Of a stretch of 17,418 nt of DNA, positions 1 through 8,273 are shown piece by piece. The stretch is from CAZHOV01 sp964534315. Its GTDB lineage: Bacteria > Bacteroidota > Bacteroidia > Chitinophagales > Saprospiraceae. How positions within the stretch are numbered: position 1 is the first letter of the stretch; each line of letters starts with the position of its first letter. Under the pieces are notes generated by a model that was given only the letters and a program-made list of their open reading frames with translations, had not been told where the DNA came from and ran no database searches. A program made the translations under genes and the position numbers. The stretch lies in contig CAZHOV010000120.1 in the NCBI GenBank assembly GCA_964534315.1, positions 1 to 17,418 of the forward strand, in the 5' to 3' direction.

Positions 1-52
1 TGATGTAAAAGACATGGTCAAAAAATTAAGTAATTTAGGTTACAGTGTATTT

Positions 53-640
53 ATGAATGAAAAGGAAAAAGTGATTAAAGCCATTTTAGGTGAGTTGTAC
101 CCCATCTCGGATAGCTCCTTGCAATTGATCACCCAAATAGTTGCATATAAATCCATTCCGAAAAGTGAGGTTTTCATTCAATGTAACCGGCCCAATTACT
201 CCGAGTATTTTATTCTGGAGGGGATTTGTCGCAGCTACCTCTTAAGTCCTAATGGAGAAGAAATAACGATCAGTTTTTTTGAAGCCCCTACCGTACTTTC
301 CCCGAATATCACCAGAACAAAAAATGGGCTTTCCTTGCTCTATTTTCAAGCCATTACCGATTTGACCGTTGCATCTTTTAGTGAAAAAGACTTCCTTGAG
401 TTGATGATTAAAAACCTGGAGATCCGCTTTTTTGCAAACACGGTGCTGCGAAATGAGCTCATCCGGAAAGTAGACAAGGAAATTGGCCTGGCCTCTTTGA
501 TGCCCAAAGAAAGGTTACTGCAATTCAGAGCATTGTACGACAGCATGGAAAATAAAGTCCCCCACCCAATGATTGCATCTTACCTGGGCATTACCAATAT
601 ATCACTCAGCCGCCTTCGAAGTGAGCTAGCGAAGGATTAA
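53..640 (+). CDS. Crp/Fnr-family transcriptional regulator
   Basis: This is a cytoplasmic one-component regulator of about 195 residues. The N-terminal half reads as a cyclic-nucleotide-binding-like beta-roll (FILEGICRSYLL, then GEEITISFF, a common pattern in Bacteroidota Crp-like proteins). The C-terminus is a winged helix ending in ASYLGITNISLSRLR, which matches the Crp/Fnr recognition-helix region. The ligand pocket is not conserved enough to say cAMP is bound, and no FNR-type cysteine cluster is visible. I prefer the ATG at 53 because family members usually start just before the first helix. An in-frame ATG at 14 would add 13 residues that look non-coding. The next gene begins 104 bases downstream on the same strand, but no target can be named. 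Confidence 0.85.
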   Translation: MNEKEKVIKAILGELYPISDSSLQLITQIVAYKSIPKSEVFIQCNRPNYSEYFILEGICRSYLLSPNGEEITISFFEAPTVLSPNITRTKNGLSLLYFQAITDLTVASFSEKDFLELMIKNLEIRFFANTVLRNELIRKVDKEIGLASLMPKERLLQFRALYDSMENKVPHPMIASYLGITNISLSRLRSELAKD

Positions 641-744
641 GAACAGAAATTAATAGATTGATTCCAGGAAATCGTTTTTTTAACAAATGATAATGACTGG
701 GGGCTAAAATCCCAACACTTTTGTGATAAATAAAACTAAAAGTC

Positions 745-1218
745 ATGAAAGTGAACCTATCTCCTTTTTTACTACTCCTTATGGGCATCCTCCTAATGGC
801 TGGAACGCATATGACCATTAGTATTGGGATCCTTGCATGGATTGCCTACGTACCATTTCTTCTCTATTTGCACCAAACGAAAGGTTGGAAATCCAGACTT
901 TGGTTTTTCCTGGCTTATTTAGTTGCTTGGAGTGCAGTCGTCTTCAAGATCGTAACCGATCCGATACCTGTTTTTTTGATTCCTATGTATTCTATACTAC
1001 GATCCACTCGTTTTGGTCTTTCTGCCGCCATCACCCCATACGGCGAAATGGTGGCTCAAATGAGTAGCTTCGATCAAAATGACAAGATTATGTTGGCGCA
1101 TTTGCCAAAGAGCGGAGTAGTTAGCCTCTATCGCTTAATTGGGGACACATTTGTATATTTATGTATTGCTTTTGTGTTGTTGTTTGGGATTAGATTAGGC
1201 AGACATCAATTCATTTAA
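745..1218 (+). pseudogene. lnt: Apolipoprotein N-acyltransferase remnant, catalytic domain deleted
   Basis: The 157-residue ORF joins the two ends of an Lnt-like protein. Residues 1-84 resemble the N-terminal membrane part (ILAWIAYVPFLLYL, then a WFFLAYLVAW helix). Residues 86-157 resemble the C-terminal end: RSTRFGLSAAITPYG corresponds to the R-x-x-x-x-G-x-(S/T)-A-x-x-x-P-x-G strand, followed by LYRLIGDTFVYLC and a last helix. Full-length Lnt proteins are around 500 residues. The missing middle is the nitrilase-fold domain that carries the Glu-Lys-Cys triad, so N-acylation of lipoproteins is impossible. The frame is open across the junction (about 985-1003), so the product may still be made. 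An in-frame deletion relic is the likeliest reading; a repurposed small membrane protein cannot be excluded. Confidence 0.6.
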
Positions 1219-1415
1219 TGACAGAAAAGGGCTATGAATAGCAAAAAGATTCTCTTTTTCATCCTGCTATCCTAAGGATTTCATGGTTGATTTGGGGACG
1301 TCAAGCCCTCAATCATAACCTGGAACTTGGTTGGGAGATTTCAAAATGACCATTAGCAACGTCTGCGAATACTCACTTCGGAGCTTGCCACTTTCGATCA
1401 GAACAATATAACCTT
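1219..1415. other. Intergenic stretch with possible gene debris
   Basis: No intact gene is visible between the lnt remnant and the 3' end of the SRPBCC gene. After a purine-rich AGAAAAGGG, an ATG at 1234 opens a 13-codon ORF that looks like the start of a signal peptide (MNSKKILFFILLS) and stops at 1273-1275. Other frames stay open for short stretches only. It may be the degraded start of a gene lost together with part of lnt. Confidence 0.25.
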
Positions 1416-2255
1416 TCAAGCGGATCCTAAGCTTACCATTTTTTCCCAGTTATCCAGCAACTCATCAACGATTTGGCTGAATTTTCCCTTTAGAAATGGA
1501 TGTAATAAAATGTTTTGGAAGTTATGTTTATACCGGAACCGAAACCTTAGTATTATCCTGGTAGTAGATGGGGTTATCTCTTCAACTTCCCAATACCCTT
1601 GCAAATAGTTAAAGGGATACGGGTAGTCGGGGGCTGAGGTATTCACCTCGAAGGCATATCTTTTTTCTTCCTCCCATAAGGTGCAGGTTTCGGTCCAACT
1701 ATCTTTCCCGTGTGAGCAAGCGCGTACCATCCCCTCCCCCTTACCCGAAATGACCGTCACCCCATCAATGTTGGGAGCCACCTGGTAGTAGTTCGAAACA
1801 TCTGAAATCACCTTCCAGGTAGCTTGTTTAGTTGCTTGTACCGTTCTTTCAAATTTGATTTGTTTTATCCCTTGTGAATCCGCAATATTATCCACTTTGG
1901 CCAATGCCAGGGATTGATTAACTGCCATCAATAATACAGCCAGAGCGACCAGAGCAATGATAAGATTGCCTGTAAAAGAGAGCTGAAAAGGATCCAGAAG
2001 AAGTAGAATAAGGCTAGCGATCACCCAAAGAAAGTCCTGTACGATGATCCAAAGAATAGCCCTCAATCCTTGTTTATTTATTTCATAAATAATGGTCCCG
2101 ATAAAATATAGTAAGGCTATACCTATCATCCAAAATACAGTACTGTTGGCTACGCCGAACAAGCTTGCTATTTGGGTGTGAAAGGCAATAAGGACGATAC
2201 CGCAAAGGCCCGAAAACAGAGCGTTGAAGAGGAGTGCTTTTTGTAAATGATTCAT
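1416..2255 (-). CDS. Membrane-anchored SRPBCC (polyketide cyclase/START-like) family protein
   Basis: This 279-residue protein has two parts. Residues 1-115 contain four predicted membrane helices (about 8-24, 38-55, 65-87, 95-113). Residues 130-275 form an SRPBCC-type helix-grip domain: IKFERTVQATKQATWKVISDVSNYYQVAPNI is cut here to its hallmark, the ATWKVISDVSNYYQVAP start helix, followed by a SWTETCTLW strand, the GYWEVEEITPSTTRIILRF strands and a long C-terminal helix. Such domains bind hydrophobic ligands in a cavity; no substrate can be named. The combination resembles Bacteroidota hypothetical proteins with an N-terminal membrane segment. It is divergent from the AraC-type regulator at 2342, with 86 bases between, which suggests that regulator as its controller. 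Confidence 0.7.
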   Translation of the reverse strand: MNHLQKALLFNALFSGLCGIVLIAFHTQIASLFGVANSTVFWMIGIALLYFIGTIIYEINKQGLRAILWIIVQDFLWVIASLILLLLDPFQLSFTGNLIIALVALAVLLMAVNQSLALAKVDNIADSQGIKQIKFERTVQATKQATWKVISDVSNYYQVAPNIDGVTVISGKGEGMVRACSHGKDSWTETCTLWEEEKRYAFEVNTSAPDYPYPFNYLQGYWEVEEITPSTTRIILRFRFRYKHNFQNILLHPFLKGKFSQIVDELLDNWEKMVSLGSA

Positions 2256-2275
2256 GATTTTCTTTTTTTATCGTA

Positions 2276-2283
2276 CAAAATTA
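2276..2283 (-). promoter_or_regulatory. Predicted -7 element for the SRPBCC gene
   Basis: Read on the minus strand this is TAATTTTG, a perfect match to the Bacteroidota -7 consensus TAnnTTTG, and it lies about 20 bases before the start codon at 2255. A T-rich run 13-17 bases upstream could serve as a weak -33 element. The call rests on the consensus only. Confidence 0.45.
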
Positions 2284-2294
2284 GCTACCCGGAA

Positions 2295-2309
2295 ATCAAA
2301 AAAATTGAT
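2295..2309. promoter_or_regulatory. Short inverted repeat between divergent genes
   Basis: ATCAA-(5 A)-TTGAT lies in the 86-base space between the SRPBCC gene and the AraC-type gene, just upstream of the predicted minus-strand -7 element. It could be an operator, but A/T-rich inverted repeats this short arise easily by chance. Confidence 0.2.
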
Positions 2310-2341
2310 ATTTTACGCCATTTTTTCAATACCTTAATTCC

Positions 2342-3307
2342 ATGAAAATTGCTGCACCACATATTGCCAATCTTTTTTCTTATGGTTCCCTGATCGGGAT
2401 ACCGGAGTCTTTTTTAAGGAAGTCTCTCATGGATCCCGACTTAGATGTTTGTACATTCGAAAACTTCGTTACGGGAGAAGAATTTTTGGATGTATTCCGG
2501 GAATTGCTCCAACAATCGGGTAACCCCCATTTTGGATGGCACTACGGTAGTTATCTCAATCTCAAAGCATTGGGTCTCATTGCAGAATTATCATTGAGCT
2601 GTTCGAGTATAGAACAAGCCATTTTATTTTTAGAGAAATACCTCGATGAGACCTTCCCGCTGGTCGGCATCCATACTGAAAAAAGAGAAACCATTTATTG
2701 GATCACGATCCATAGTCCGGTAAAAGATGATGATTTTCGACACCATCTTTTGGATGCAGTTTTTTGTTTTATGTACCGCGAATTAAGGTTGATGATGAAG
2801 GAGTCCTTTTTCTTTGAATTGCAAGTGCCGTATGCGCCTTCTGTAATGCATTTTAAGTCGCTAAACTCTGGTATCAAGAGAGGAGTCATTTATGCTATAG
2901 GCTTAGATGAGCAAGTACTAAAAGAAAGGATTAACACCAGACGTATAAAACAAATCGAATACCTGTTGCCGAAATTCATGCTGATGCTGACCGACAATAC
3001 CGTGGGTTACGGGAAATTCTCCATGCAAATAAAAAAAATGATCTTAAATATGTGTAATCCGGAATTGCCGACCTTTGAACAGGTAGCAGAGCAGTTTCCC
3101 CTAAGCCAAAGGAGTATTCAGCGAAAACTTAGTAAAGAAGGCCTATCCTTCAGGAAAATAGCGGATGATATCAAAAAAGAACTTTCGTTCTACTTGTCGA
3201 AAGGCAATAAGTTAAAAACCTTGGAAATAGCTTATCTTTTGGGCTATTCTGAGTCAAGCGCTTATTTACATGCCGTAAAGCGATGGAAAAAGTGCATGAA
3301 AGGGTGA
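2342..3307 (+). CDS. AraC-family transcriptional regulator, OruR-like
   Basis: The 321-residue protein has the layout of OruR/ArgR-type AraC regulators. Residues about 15-200 match the 'arabinose-binding-like' N-terminal domain, with FGWHYGSYLNLKALGLIAEL and the following SSIEQAI helix typical of that group. Residues about 225-318 hold the two helix-turn-helices: TFEQVAEQFPLSQRSIQRKLSKEG (first part TFEQVAEQFPLSQRSIQRK) and LEIAYLLGYSESSAYLHAVKRW. The normal ending after KRW (usually G-x-[ST]-P-x-x-Y-R) is replaced by KKCMKG, so the last roughly ten residues are missing or altered. The ATG at 2342 gives the normal N-terminus. Its divergent neighbour, the SRPBCC membrane protein, is the natural candidate target. 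Confidence 0.85.
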   Translation: MKIAAPHIANLFSYGSLIGIPESFLRKSLMDPDLDVCTFENFVTGEEFLDVFRELLQQSGNPHFGWHYGSYLNLKALGLIAELSLSCSSIEQAILFLEKYLDETFPLVGIHTEKRETIYWITIHSPVKDDDFRHHLLDAVFCFMYRELRLMMKESFFFELQVPYAPSVMHFKSLNSGIKRGVIYAIGLDEQVLKERINTRRIKQIEYLLPKFMLMLTDNTVGYGKFSMQIKKMILNMCNPELPTFEQVAEQFPLSQRSIQRKLSKEGLSFRKIADDIKKELSFYLSKGNKLKTLEIAYLLGYSESSAYLHAVKRWKKCMKG

Positions 3308-3325
3308 CCACTCTAATTTAAATAC

Positions 3326-3387
3326 GGGGCTATACATATTAAAGGCTTTCAGCCTTTTGGGGAGTTTTCGGAATTGTGCTCACCCCT
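3326..3387 (+). repeat. Dispersed intergenic repeat, copy A
   Basis: This stretch shares GGGGCTATACA, TTAAAGG and TTCAGCCTTTT and a further looser 3' part with 10891-10951. It contains a small hairpin, AAAGGC (3341-3346), loop TTTCA, GCCTTT (3352-3357). In the other copy the loop base differs but both arms are kept. It lies between the convergent AraC and response-regulator genes, so it may double as a terminator. Confidence 0.65.
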
Positions 3388-3412
3388 CAATTACTTACTA
3401 AGACATACTACC

Positions 3413-4165
3413 TTACGAATCCCGATCCATCAGCCGGGCTAATAAGCCTTCTTTGCGGGCGCGGGCAACTGGGATCTTAGCACCATCTGTAGTAATTAGC
3501 ATCCCTCCGTCTCTCTTCCCGTATTTCTGGATGCAGTTTATATTGACGAGATGAGATTGGTGTACCCGATAGAAAGATTGATCATCCAAGAGACCAACGT
3601 ATTCCTTGAGGGTGCGAGAGACCAGGAGCTCCCGACCATCTTTGAGAAAGAAGTGGGTGTAATTGCGATCTCCCTGGCATCTGATAATACTATTGACGGC
3701 AACAAATTCGATATGATCAGATTGGGGAAGGGCAATCTTCTTCTCTTGTTGTTGTAGGTTATGCAGGAGGGCTTCCAGTTGACCTTGCTGATTTTTTTGG
3801 AGGCGTTTGGACTGAACGCGATCTACGGCTTTCTTTAATTCCACGGTATTGATGGGCTTCAATAAATAGTCTACTGCAGCAAATTTGATGGCGCGGATAG
3901 CATATTGGTCGTAAGCCGTGACGAAGATGATCTCAAAGTCAATTTTCTGCAACCCCTCTAACAGATCAAAGCCGCTGCCCATGGGCATGGCAATGTCCAG
4001 GAATACCAGATCAGGGGATACTTCTTTGATGCGATCCATGGCGGTGATAGCCGAATCAGCTTCTGCGACTACTTCTACTTCCTGGCAATAGGCTTCCAGG
4101 GCGAGGCGAAGATTCTCCCGGTTGTTGGCTTCATCATCTACAATAAGTGCTCGAATTTTTGTCAT
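3413..4165 (-). CDS. LytTR-type response regulator
   Basis: This 250-residue protein is the output partner of the kinase encoded just upstream. The receiver domain (residues 4-120) shows the acidic pair D10-D11, the phospho-acceptor D57 in LVFLDIAMP, T83 and K103 in LLKPI. Residues about 145-246 are a LytTR DNA-binding domain, with the characteristic FYRVHQSHLVNINCI. LytTR proteins usually bind pairs of direct repeats about one or two helical turns apart. The start codon overlaps the kinase stop by four bases (ATGA), indicating translational coupling. The gene ends facing the AraC gene, with the dispersed repeat at 3326 between them. Confidence 0.93.
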   Translation of the reverse strand: MTKIRALIVDDEANNRENLRLALEAYCQEVEVVAEADSAITAMDRIKEVSPDLVFLDIAMPMGSGFDLLEGLQKIDFEIIFVTAYDQYAIRAIKFAAVDYLLKPINTVELKKAVDRVQSKRLQKNQQGQLEALLHNLQQQEKKIALPQSDHIEFVAVNSIIRCQGDRNYTHFFLKDGRELLVSRTLKEYVGLLDDQSFYRVHQSHLVNINCIQKYGKRDGGMLITTDGAKIPVARARKEGLLARLMDRDS

Positions 4166-7023
4166 TGTTCTACGGGAATAGTTATGGAAACAAGGGTGCC
4201 CTGGGCGGGAGGGCTGAGCGTGCTACGATCGATAATAGACAAATGCTCCTGCCTATTTAAACCCATTAATTCTAATCGTTGGCGTACTAACTTCATGCCC
4301 AAGCTTTGGTGATTTTTACGTTCATTATGCTTTTGGGTAGCTAAGATACCAATACCATTATCTGTGATGGTACAGTTCAGTCCCTCCTGCCCTGGACCTA
4401 TTTCTACCATTAGCTCCCTTGGGTCCGTCTGCGGAGCCAGACCATGAATGATGGCATTTTCGATGATCGGTTGTAGGATCATACTGGGAATATAGGTATT
4501 GTGGGCATCTATCTGTTCATCTATCTGAAATTTATACTGAAAGGAATGCCGTAAACTCTCCAGGCTACAATATTGCTCTAAAGTCTCAATCTCGTCCATT
4601 AACGGGATATATTCTTCGGCGGTGTTGCGAAGCGTTTTCCGCATTAAGCCCGCAAACTGCCCCAGGTATAGATCGGCTTTTTCCTGTTCCTTTTTTCGAA
4701 TGAGGTTTTGAATAGAACTCATCGCATTAAATAAGAAGTGAGGATTCATTTGGGATCGAATACCCCGCAATTCAACCTCCAGGAGTTGTCGCTGCCTCAA
4801 GTCGCGACGCGCAATGATACGACGCCGCCACAGAATTGCTCCACTGATAAACAACATAATTAAGGCGCCAATACCCAGGCTCTGCCAGAATTGTAGCCTT
4901 TGCGCCGGTGTCCAGGCTGAAGGAGCCTGGGCTTCAGCTATTTTTTTCCAGGTGCCTCGGAGCTTTCTAGCCGTTCCGAGATCGCGATGATTAGCTAAAA
5001 CATTACCATCTTCTCCTATTAGAAAGTAGTGATTACTACTATTGGAAATATGATAACGCTCTTTAAGTGCCTCCATCTCACTAGGAGCAACAAAAACGAA
5101 TAGTCCTTTCTTACCTGCAATATCCTTGTTAAATTCACTCTTGCTGGATGCTCCCAGAAGGTGCACGATCTCGGGAAGTTGCCCCTGTACTTCTTGCAGT
5201 GATTGAATATCAGTCAGGGCTATATCCAGGTTTTCAGCCCAGCCGATGTGCAACAGCAACTTTTTACCCGCAAAATCTTCGAGTTCTACTTTCACGCCTT
5301 CTTTATCTTTGAAACTCCAGGAAGGGGCCACTTTTCCTTTCTGTAAGACTCGATATCCGACTGCAGGGGGTAGATTAGACTTTCCTTCTGTAAACACCAT
5401 CATTTCCCGGATCAGTTGAGTGTCTTTTGTAATAGCAAGGAGCTGTGAGAGTCGCTTTTGGCCACTTTCTGTGAGTTGTCCCAATTCAGTGTAATCGCGA
5501 AAGAGTTGCATCAACGCATGTCGAACGAACGTTTCTTTACTGGGTAAGAGTTGTGCCAGGGCAAAATCTTCACGCGATCCAAAATCGGATGAATGGTAGA
5601 CATGTTGAAGCAAGTAGAATTGAAATTGGAGGAAATCTTCTACATCAAAATCAAAGGTTTTCTCGGGTGGTAGCCGGTAGAGTAAATTACCCATTTTCTG
5701 GAGATGATGCAGCAGGTCAGGTTCAAAAATTATACCCTTTCCTTCCATAAAACGGCAAGCAGCAGCCCATTGGGTACTGGCATGTTCCAGCTTCAATCCC
5801 CGATCCATCAGGGTTATAAATCCAGACCTCAGGGAAGGAGCTCTCTTTGATAGAAAGGCTAGTTCCCTGGCTTCTTTAGAACGTACTTTCTGGAAAAAGA
5901 CGACGTGATCCTTTTTCAGCAGATCAACATCCATAGAGCGATAGAGGGTGTCACCACGCATCTCCTGATAAAAATCCAGTAAGAATTCGTTCTCTGCCCG
6001 GGCACTACCATGTATCTGCATTTCGCGGTAAAAGGCATTGGCATTGGTTTGGACTTGAATGGTATCGCCCGGTTCGACATAAAAGCGCATCGTCTGATAG
6101 CCATGCCTTAGGTTTACCATTCTGGGGTGATCTAAGGGGAAAGTAAGTTGAAAATTTCCTGCATCATCCAATTCGATCAGACTATCTTGCCAGTACTCCA
6201 GCCAGTCCCCTTCCCGAAAGAATTGTGCCCTAACCTCTTCCGTTGCCGGGCTTTGAATGTTACCCTTTAGCATACAGATCTTGCTCGGGTAATCAACTTG
6301 TACGAAATCTACCCGGTAAATAGCATCCTCCTTGCGAGATTGCATCTTTACAGGGCTTTCATGCGCCGGAACAGCCTGTTCCAATAACTGGCAAAAGAAG
6401 GTAGCCATTGAGGACGCTGACAAAGCGGATGGCAGGGGTGTCTGTTCCAGCCAATCCAATTGTTCCGTGAGTAGCGGAGCAGCAGCACCGGACTGCTCCA
6501 CTATCCGACCGAATTGATCTAAAAACTGCTGATAAGGTCCTAACTGACAGGAAACAGGGAGCGTTTGCTGAGTAAGGGCGTCTAAGATAAACAGTAGAGG
6601 ATCAAAGTACTGGTCTTGAAACCGGGTATCAAGAATGATGGGTTGACTGAGGATGTCCTTTGTATTGGGGCGGTAGGAATTTTCTGCTAGTTCAGGAAAA
6701 CCTAGCATATTAACATAAACTACCTCCGCAACCAATTGGCGGCCCTCTTCAATTGATTTCAGGGTTAGACCAACCCGAATTTCAGATTCTCCCGGATGGA
6801 GTTCATCCGGGAAATATGGGATATCTCGAACTATTGCACCGCTCTTTTCGCCCAGTTTCTGCTGAATCCATTCCACCTTAATGGTCTGACCGGCTTGTAA
6901 TGCCTCTGAAAAAGACTGCCCTCGAACCTGGCCCAGGATCATCATAATGCACCAACAGAACCACCAGGTTTTTAATTGCCTCCTTTGTCTTTGATTACGT
7001 CCTATGATCATTATCGTTTTCAA
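4162..7023 (-). CDS. LytS-type sensor histidine kinase with DUF4369-like and Cys-less thioredoxin-like sensor domains
   Basis: At 953 residues this is unusually long for a LytS/YehU-type kinase. Residues 1-35 are a basic signal peptide ending near VRG-Q. Residues 36-245 are not recognised. Residues about 249-350 resemble the DUF4369-type domain that precedes thioredoxin in Bacteroidota TlpA proteins (note YVEPGDTI, 315-322). Residues about 562-700 align with a TlpA thioredoxin fold (GKVAPSW, then LEDFAGKKLLLHIGW), but WAENL stands where the CxxC should be and the usual cis-Pro site reads SSN. A membrane helix spans 715-732. H762 in NPHFLFN is the phosphorylated histidine; N856 (IIENAIIHG) and DNGIG (888-892) are the ATP-binding boxes. 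It overlaps the response regulator by 4 bases and lies 77 bases after the TlpA-like gene. The layout suggests sensing of a periplasmic redox or partner-protein signal; that role is inference. Confidence 0.9.
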   Translation of the reverse strand: MKTIMIIGRNQRQRRQLKTWWFCWCIMMILGQVRGQSFSEALQAGQTIKVEWIQQKLGEKSGAIVRDIPYFPDELHPGESEIRVGLTLKSIEEGRQLVAEVVYVNMLGFPELAENSYRPNTKDILSQPIILDTRFQDQYFDPLLFILDALTQQTLPVSCQLGPYQQFLDQFGRIVEQSGAAAPLLTEQLDWLEQTPLPSALSASSMATFFCQLLEQAVPAHESPVKMQSRKEDAIYRVDFVQVDYPSKICMLKGNIQSPATEEVRAQFFREGDWLEYWQDSLIELDDAGNFQLTFPLDHPRMVNLRHGYQTMRFYVEPGDTIQVQTNANAFYREMQIHGSARAENEFLLDFYQEMRGDTLYRSMDVDLLKKDHVVFFQKVRSKEARELAFLSKRAPSLRSGFITLMDRGLKLEHASTQWAAACRFMEGKGIIFEPDLLHHLQKMGNLLYRLPPEKTFDFDVEDFLQFQFYLLQHVYHSSDFGSREDFALAQLLPSKETFVRHALMQLFRDYTELGQLTESGQKRLSQLLAITKDTQLIREMMVFTEGKSNLPPAVGYRVLQKGKVAPSWSFKDKEGVKVELEDFAGKKLLLHIGWAENLDIALTDIQSLQEVQGQLPEIVHLLGASSKSEFNKDIAGKKGLFVFVAPSEMEALKERYHISNSSNHYFLIGEDGNVLANHRDLGTARKLRGTWKKIAEAQAPSAWTPAQRLQFWQSLGIGALIMLFISGAILWRRRIIARRDLRQRQLLEVELRGIRSQMNPHFLFNAMSSIQNLIRKKEQEKADLYLGQFAGLMRKTLRNTAEEYIPLMDEIETLEQYCSLESLRHSFQYKFQIDEQIDAHNTYIPSMILQPIIENAIIHGLAPQTDPRELMVEIGPGQEGLNCTITDNGIGILATQKHNERKNHQSLGMKLVRQRLELMGLNRQEHLSIIDRSTLSPPAQGTLVSITIPVEQ

Positions 7024-7100
7024 TTAAAAAACCAATATACATTGAAATATGTTAATGCTAATCATCCCAATTTAACGGTAACTTATTTTTGACCAAGTGC

Positions 7101-8225
7101 TTATTTCACTTCTGACAAAAGGCTTTTGATATGGTTTTCCATCTTATTTTCATACCCTTGGTAGACGTGTTGAATGATACCGTTTTGATCGATCAAGACG
7201 TATTGTGGCACCGCAAAGACGCGAAAGTATGCTCTTAGGTCCTTATTTCCGAGGGTTTGGGTAAAGGTAATCCCCCTCTTATCGATCAATCGTTCTGCAC
7301 TGTCTTGACTATTGGGATCCATTAGTACACCTACCACCTCCAGGCCTTCGGCACCATATTTGTCGGCTAGTCCCTGAACTTTTGGCATAGACTGAACACA
7401 TGGACCACACCAAACCTCCCAAAAATCAAGTAGCAGTAGCTTAGCTGTTTGGGGTTGAGTCGAAATGTACTCCCCTGCAAATGTTTCCAACTGAAACTCT
7501 TTCACTTGGGTTTTTAGCAGGTCTGCATGGATGTCTTCCTCCATGTCTTCCACAATCATTTTATAGTTGCTCAAAAAAGCCTTTTGGAAACGCTTCCGAT
7601 CCTCGCCCCGGTTGATTTGAACAGCCGAGATCGTTCGCGTCATGACCTGTTTTTTACCCAACGACTCCTGACGCTGAATTACCTTGGCCGGAAGGAAGTT
7701 CTTCTTGTCTAAGAAAATCTTCTTTTCCCGAGATTGCACATCATACTCTTCAAGGTTTGGATAAGCATAGCGGAGAATAAAATACTGATCGGTTTCGATA
7801 AGCTCAGGCGTTACTTCAGGGTCTTGATAATTCATCAATTCAGGAATGACCAATTGTCCTCCCGGGGAGCCGAGCATGTGCATTTGAGGGCTGACATTTA
7901 GCTCGTAGGTTTGTTTCTTGTGGTAAATCTGGAATTCTGAACGCCCATCGTATAACGCTTCTCCGCCTACAGCTTTTGAAGCCCTGTATTGAAAACCCAA
8001 GAGTGCATCTTCTGGATTTCTCAGCATAGTGAGTTGACCGTTGTGATGCCAAACTGTTCCACTGAGAAAGGTATCCAACTGCTCCACCTGGCAATGAATC
8101 GTCTCAATATTACCAATGGCAGCTTTATACTGCTGAATAATAGAGTTTACCTCTTGCGCCTGAGTCCAAGTCCAGTTACTGGTGAGTAGTCCAATAGCGA
8201 TTAAAAGATACTTGATGCTTTTCAT
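7101..8225 (-). CDS. TlpA-like periplasmic thioredoxin with LolA-like N-terminal domain
   Basis: The 374-residue protein starts with a signal peptide (residues 1-24, ending TQAQ). Residues about 25-230 look like a LolA/DUF2092-type lipoprotein-localisation-like beta fold (GTVWHHNGQLTML, FILRYAYPNLEEYDV, KIFLDKKNFLPAKVI). Residues about 240-374 are a TlpA/ResA-type thioredoxin: LLLLDFWEVWCGPC places the active cysteines at C273 and C276, and AVPQYVLID supplies the cis-Pro. It should act as a periplasmic thiol-disulfide oxidoreductase, probably a reductase; its substrate is unknown. It is the first gene of a likely three-gene operon with the kinase and response regulator, and the kinase holds an inactive version of the same fold. 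A twin palindrome lies just upstream of the start. Confidence 0.88.
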   Translation of the reverse strand: MKSIKYLLIAIGLLTSNWTWTQAQEVNSIIQQYKAAIGNIETIHCQVEQLDTFLSGTVWHHNGQLTMLRNPEDALLGFQYRASKAVGGEALYDGRSEFQIYHKKQTYELNVSPQMHMLGSPGGQLVIPELMNYQDPEVTPELIETDQYFILRYAYPNLEEYDVQSREKKIFLDKKNFLPAKVIQRQESLGKKQVMTRTISAVQINRGEDRKRFQKAFLSNYKMIVEDMEEDIHADLLKTQVKEFQLETFAGEYISTQPQTAKLLLLDFWEVWCGPCVQSMPKVQGLADKYGAEGLEVVGVLMDPNSQDSAERLIDKRGITFTQTLGNKDLRAYFRVFAVPQYVLIDQNGIIQHVYQGYENKMENHIKSLLSEVK

Positions 8226-8237
8226 ACCATTTTATTT

Positions 8238-8273
8238 AATTGTAAACAATAGAATTATTTCTTGTTTACAATT
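8238..8273. promoter_or_regulatory. Twin palindromic operator upstream of the TlpA/kinase/regulator operon
   Basis: AATTGTAAACAA (8238-8249) and its exact reverse complement (8262-8273) are separated by 12 bases. Each arm also contains a self-palindrome, TTGT-nn-ACAA, so this can be read as two dimer sites with centres 24 bases apart. The upstream site overlaps the predicted -7 element and the other lies between it and the start codon, an arrangement typical of repression. The binding protein is unknown. Confidence 0.6.

Noticed and set aside
837..1067. 76-codon plus-strand ORF
   Set aside because: It is a shifted frame of the lnt remnant and encodes no recognisable motif.
1349..1433. Protein-like plus-strand reading (SELATFDQNNITFQADPK)
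   Set aside because: The frame runs antisense into the end of the SRPBCC gene and has no start or family match. It is too short to call a gene remnant.
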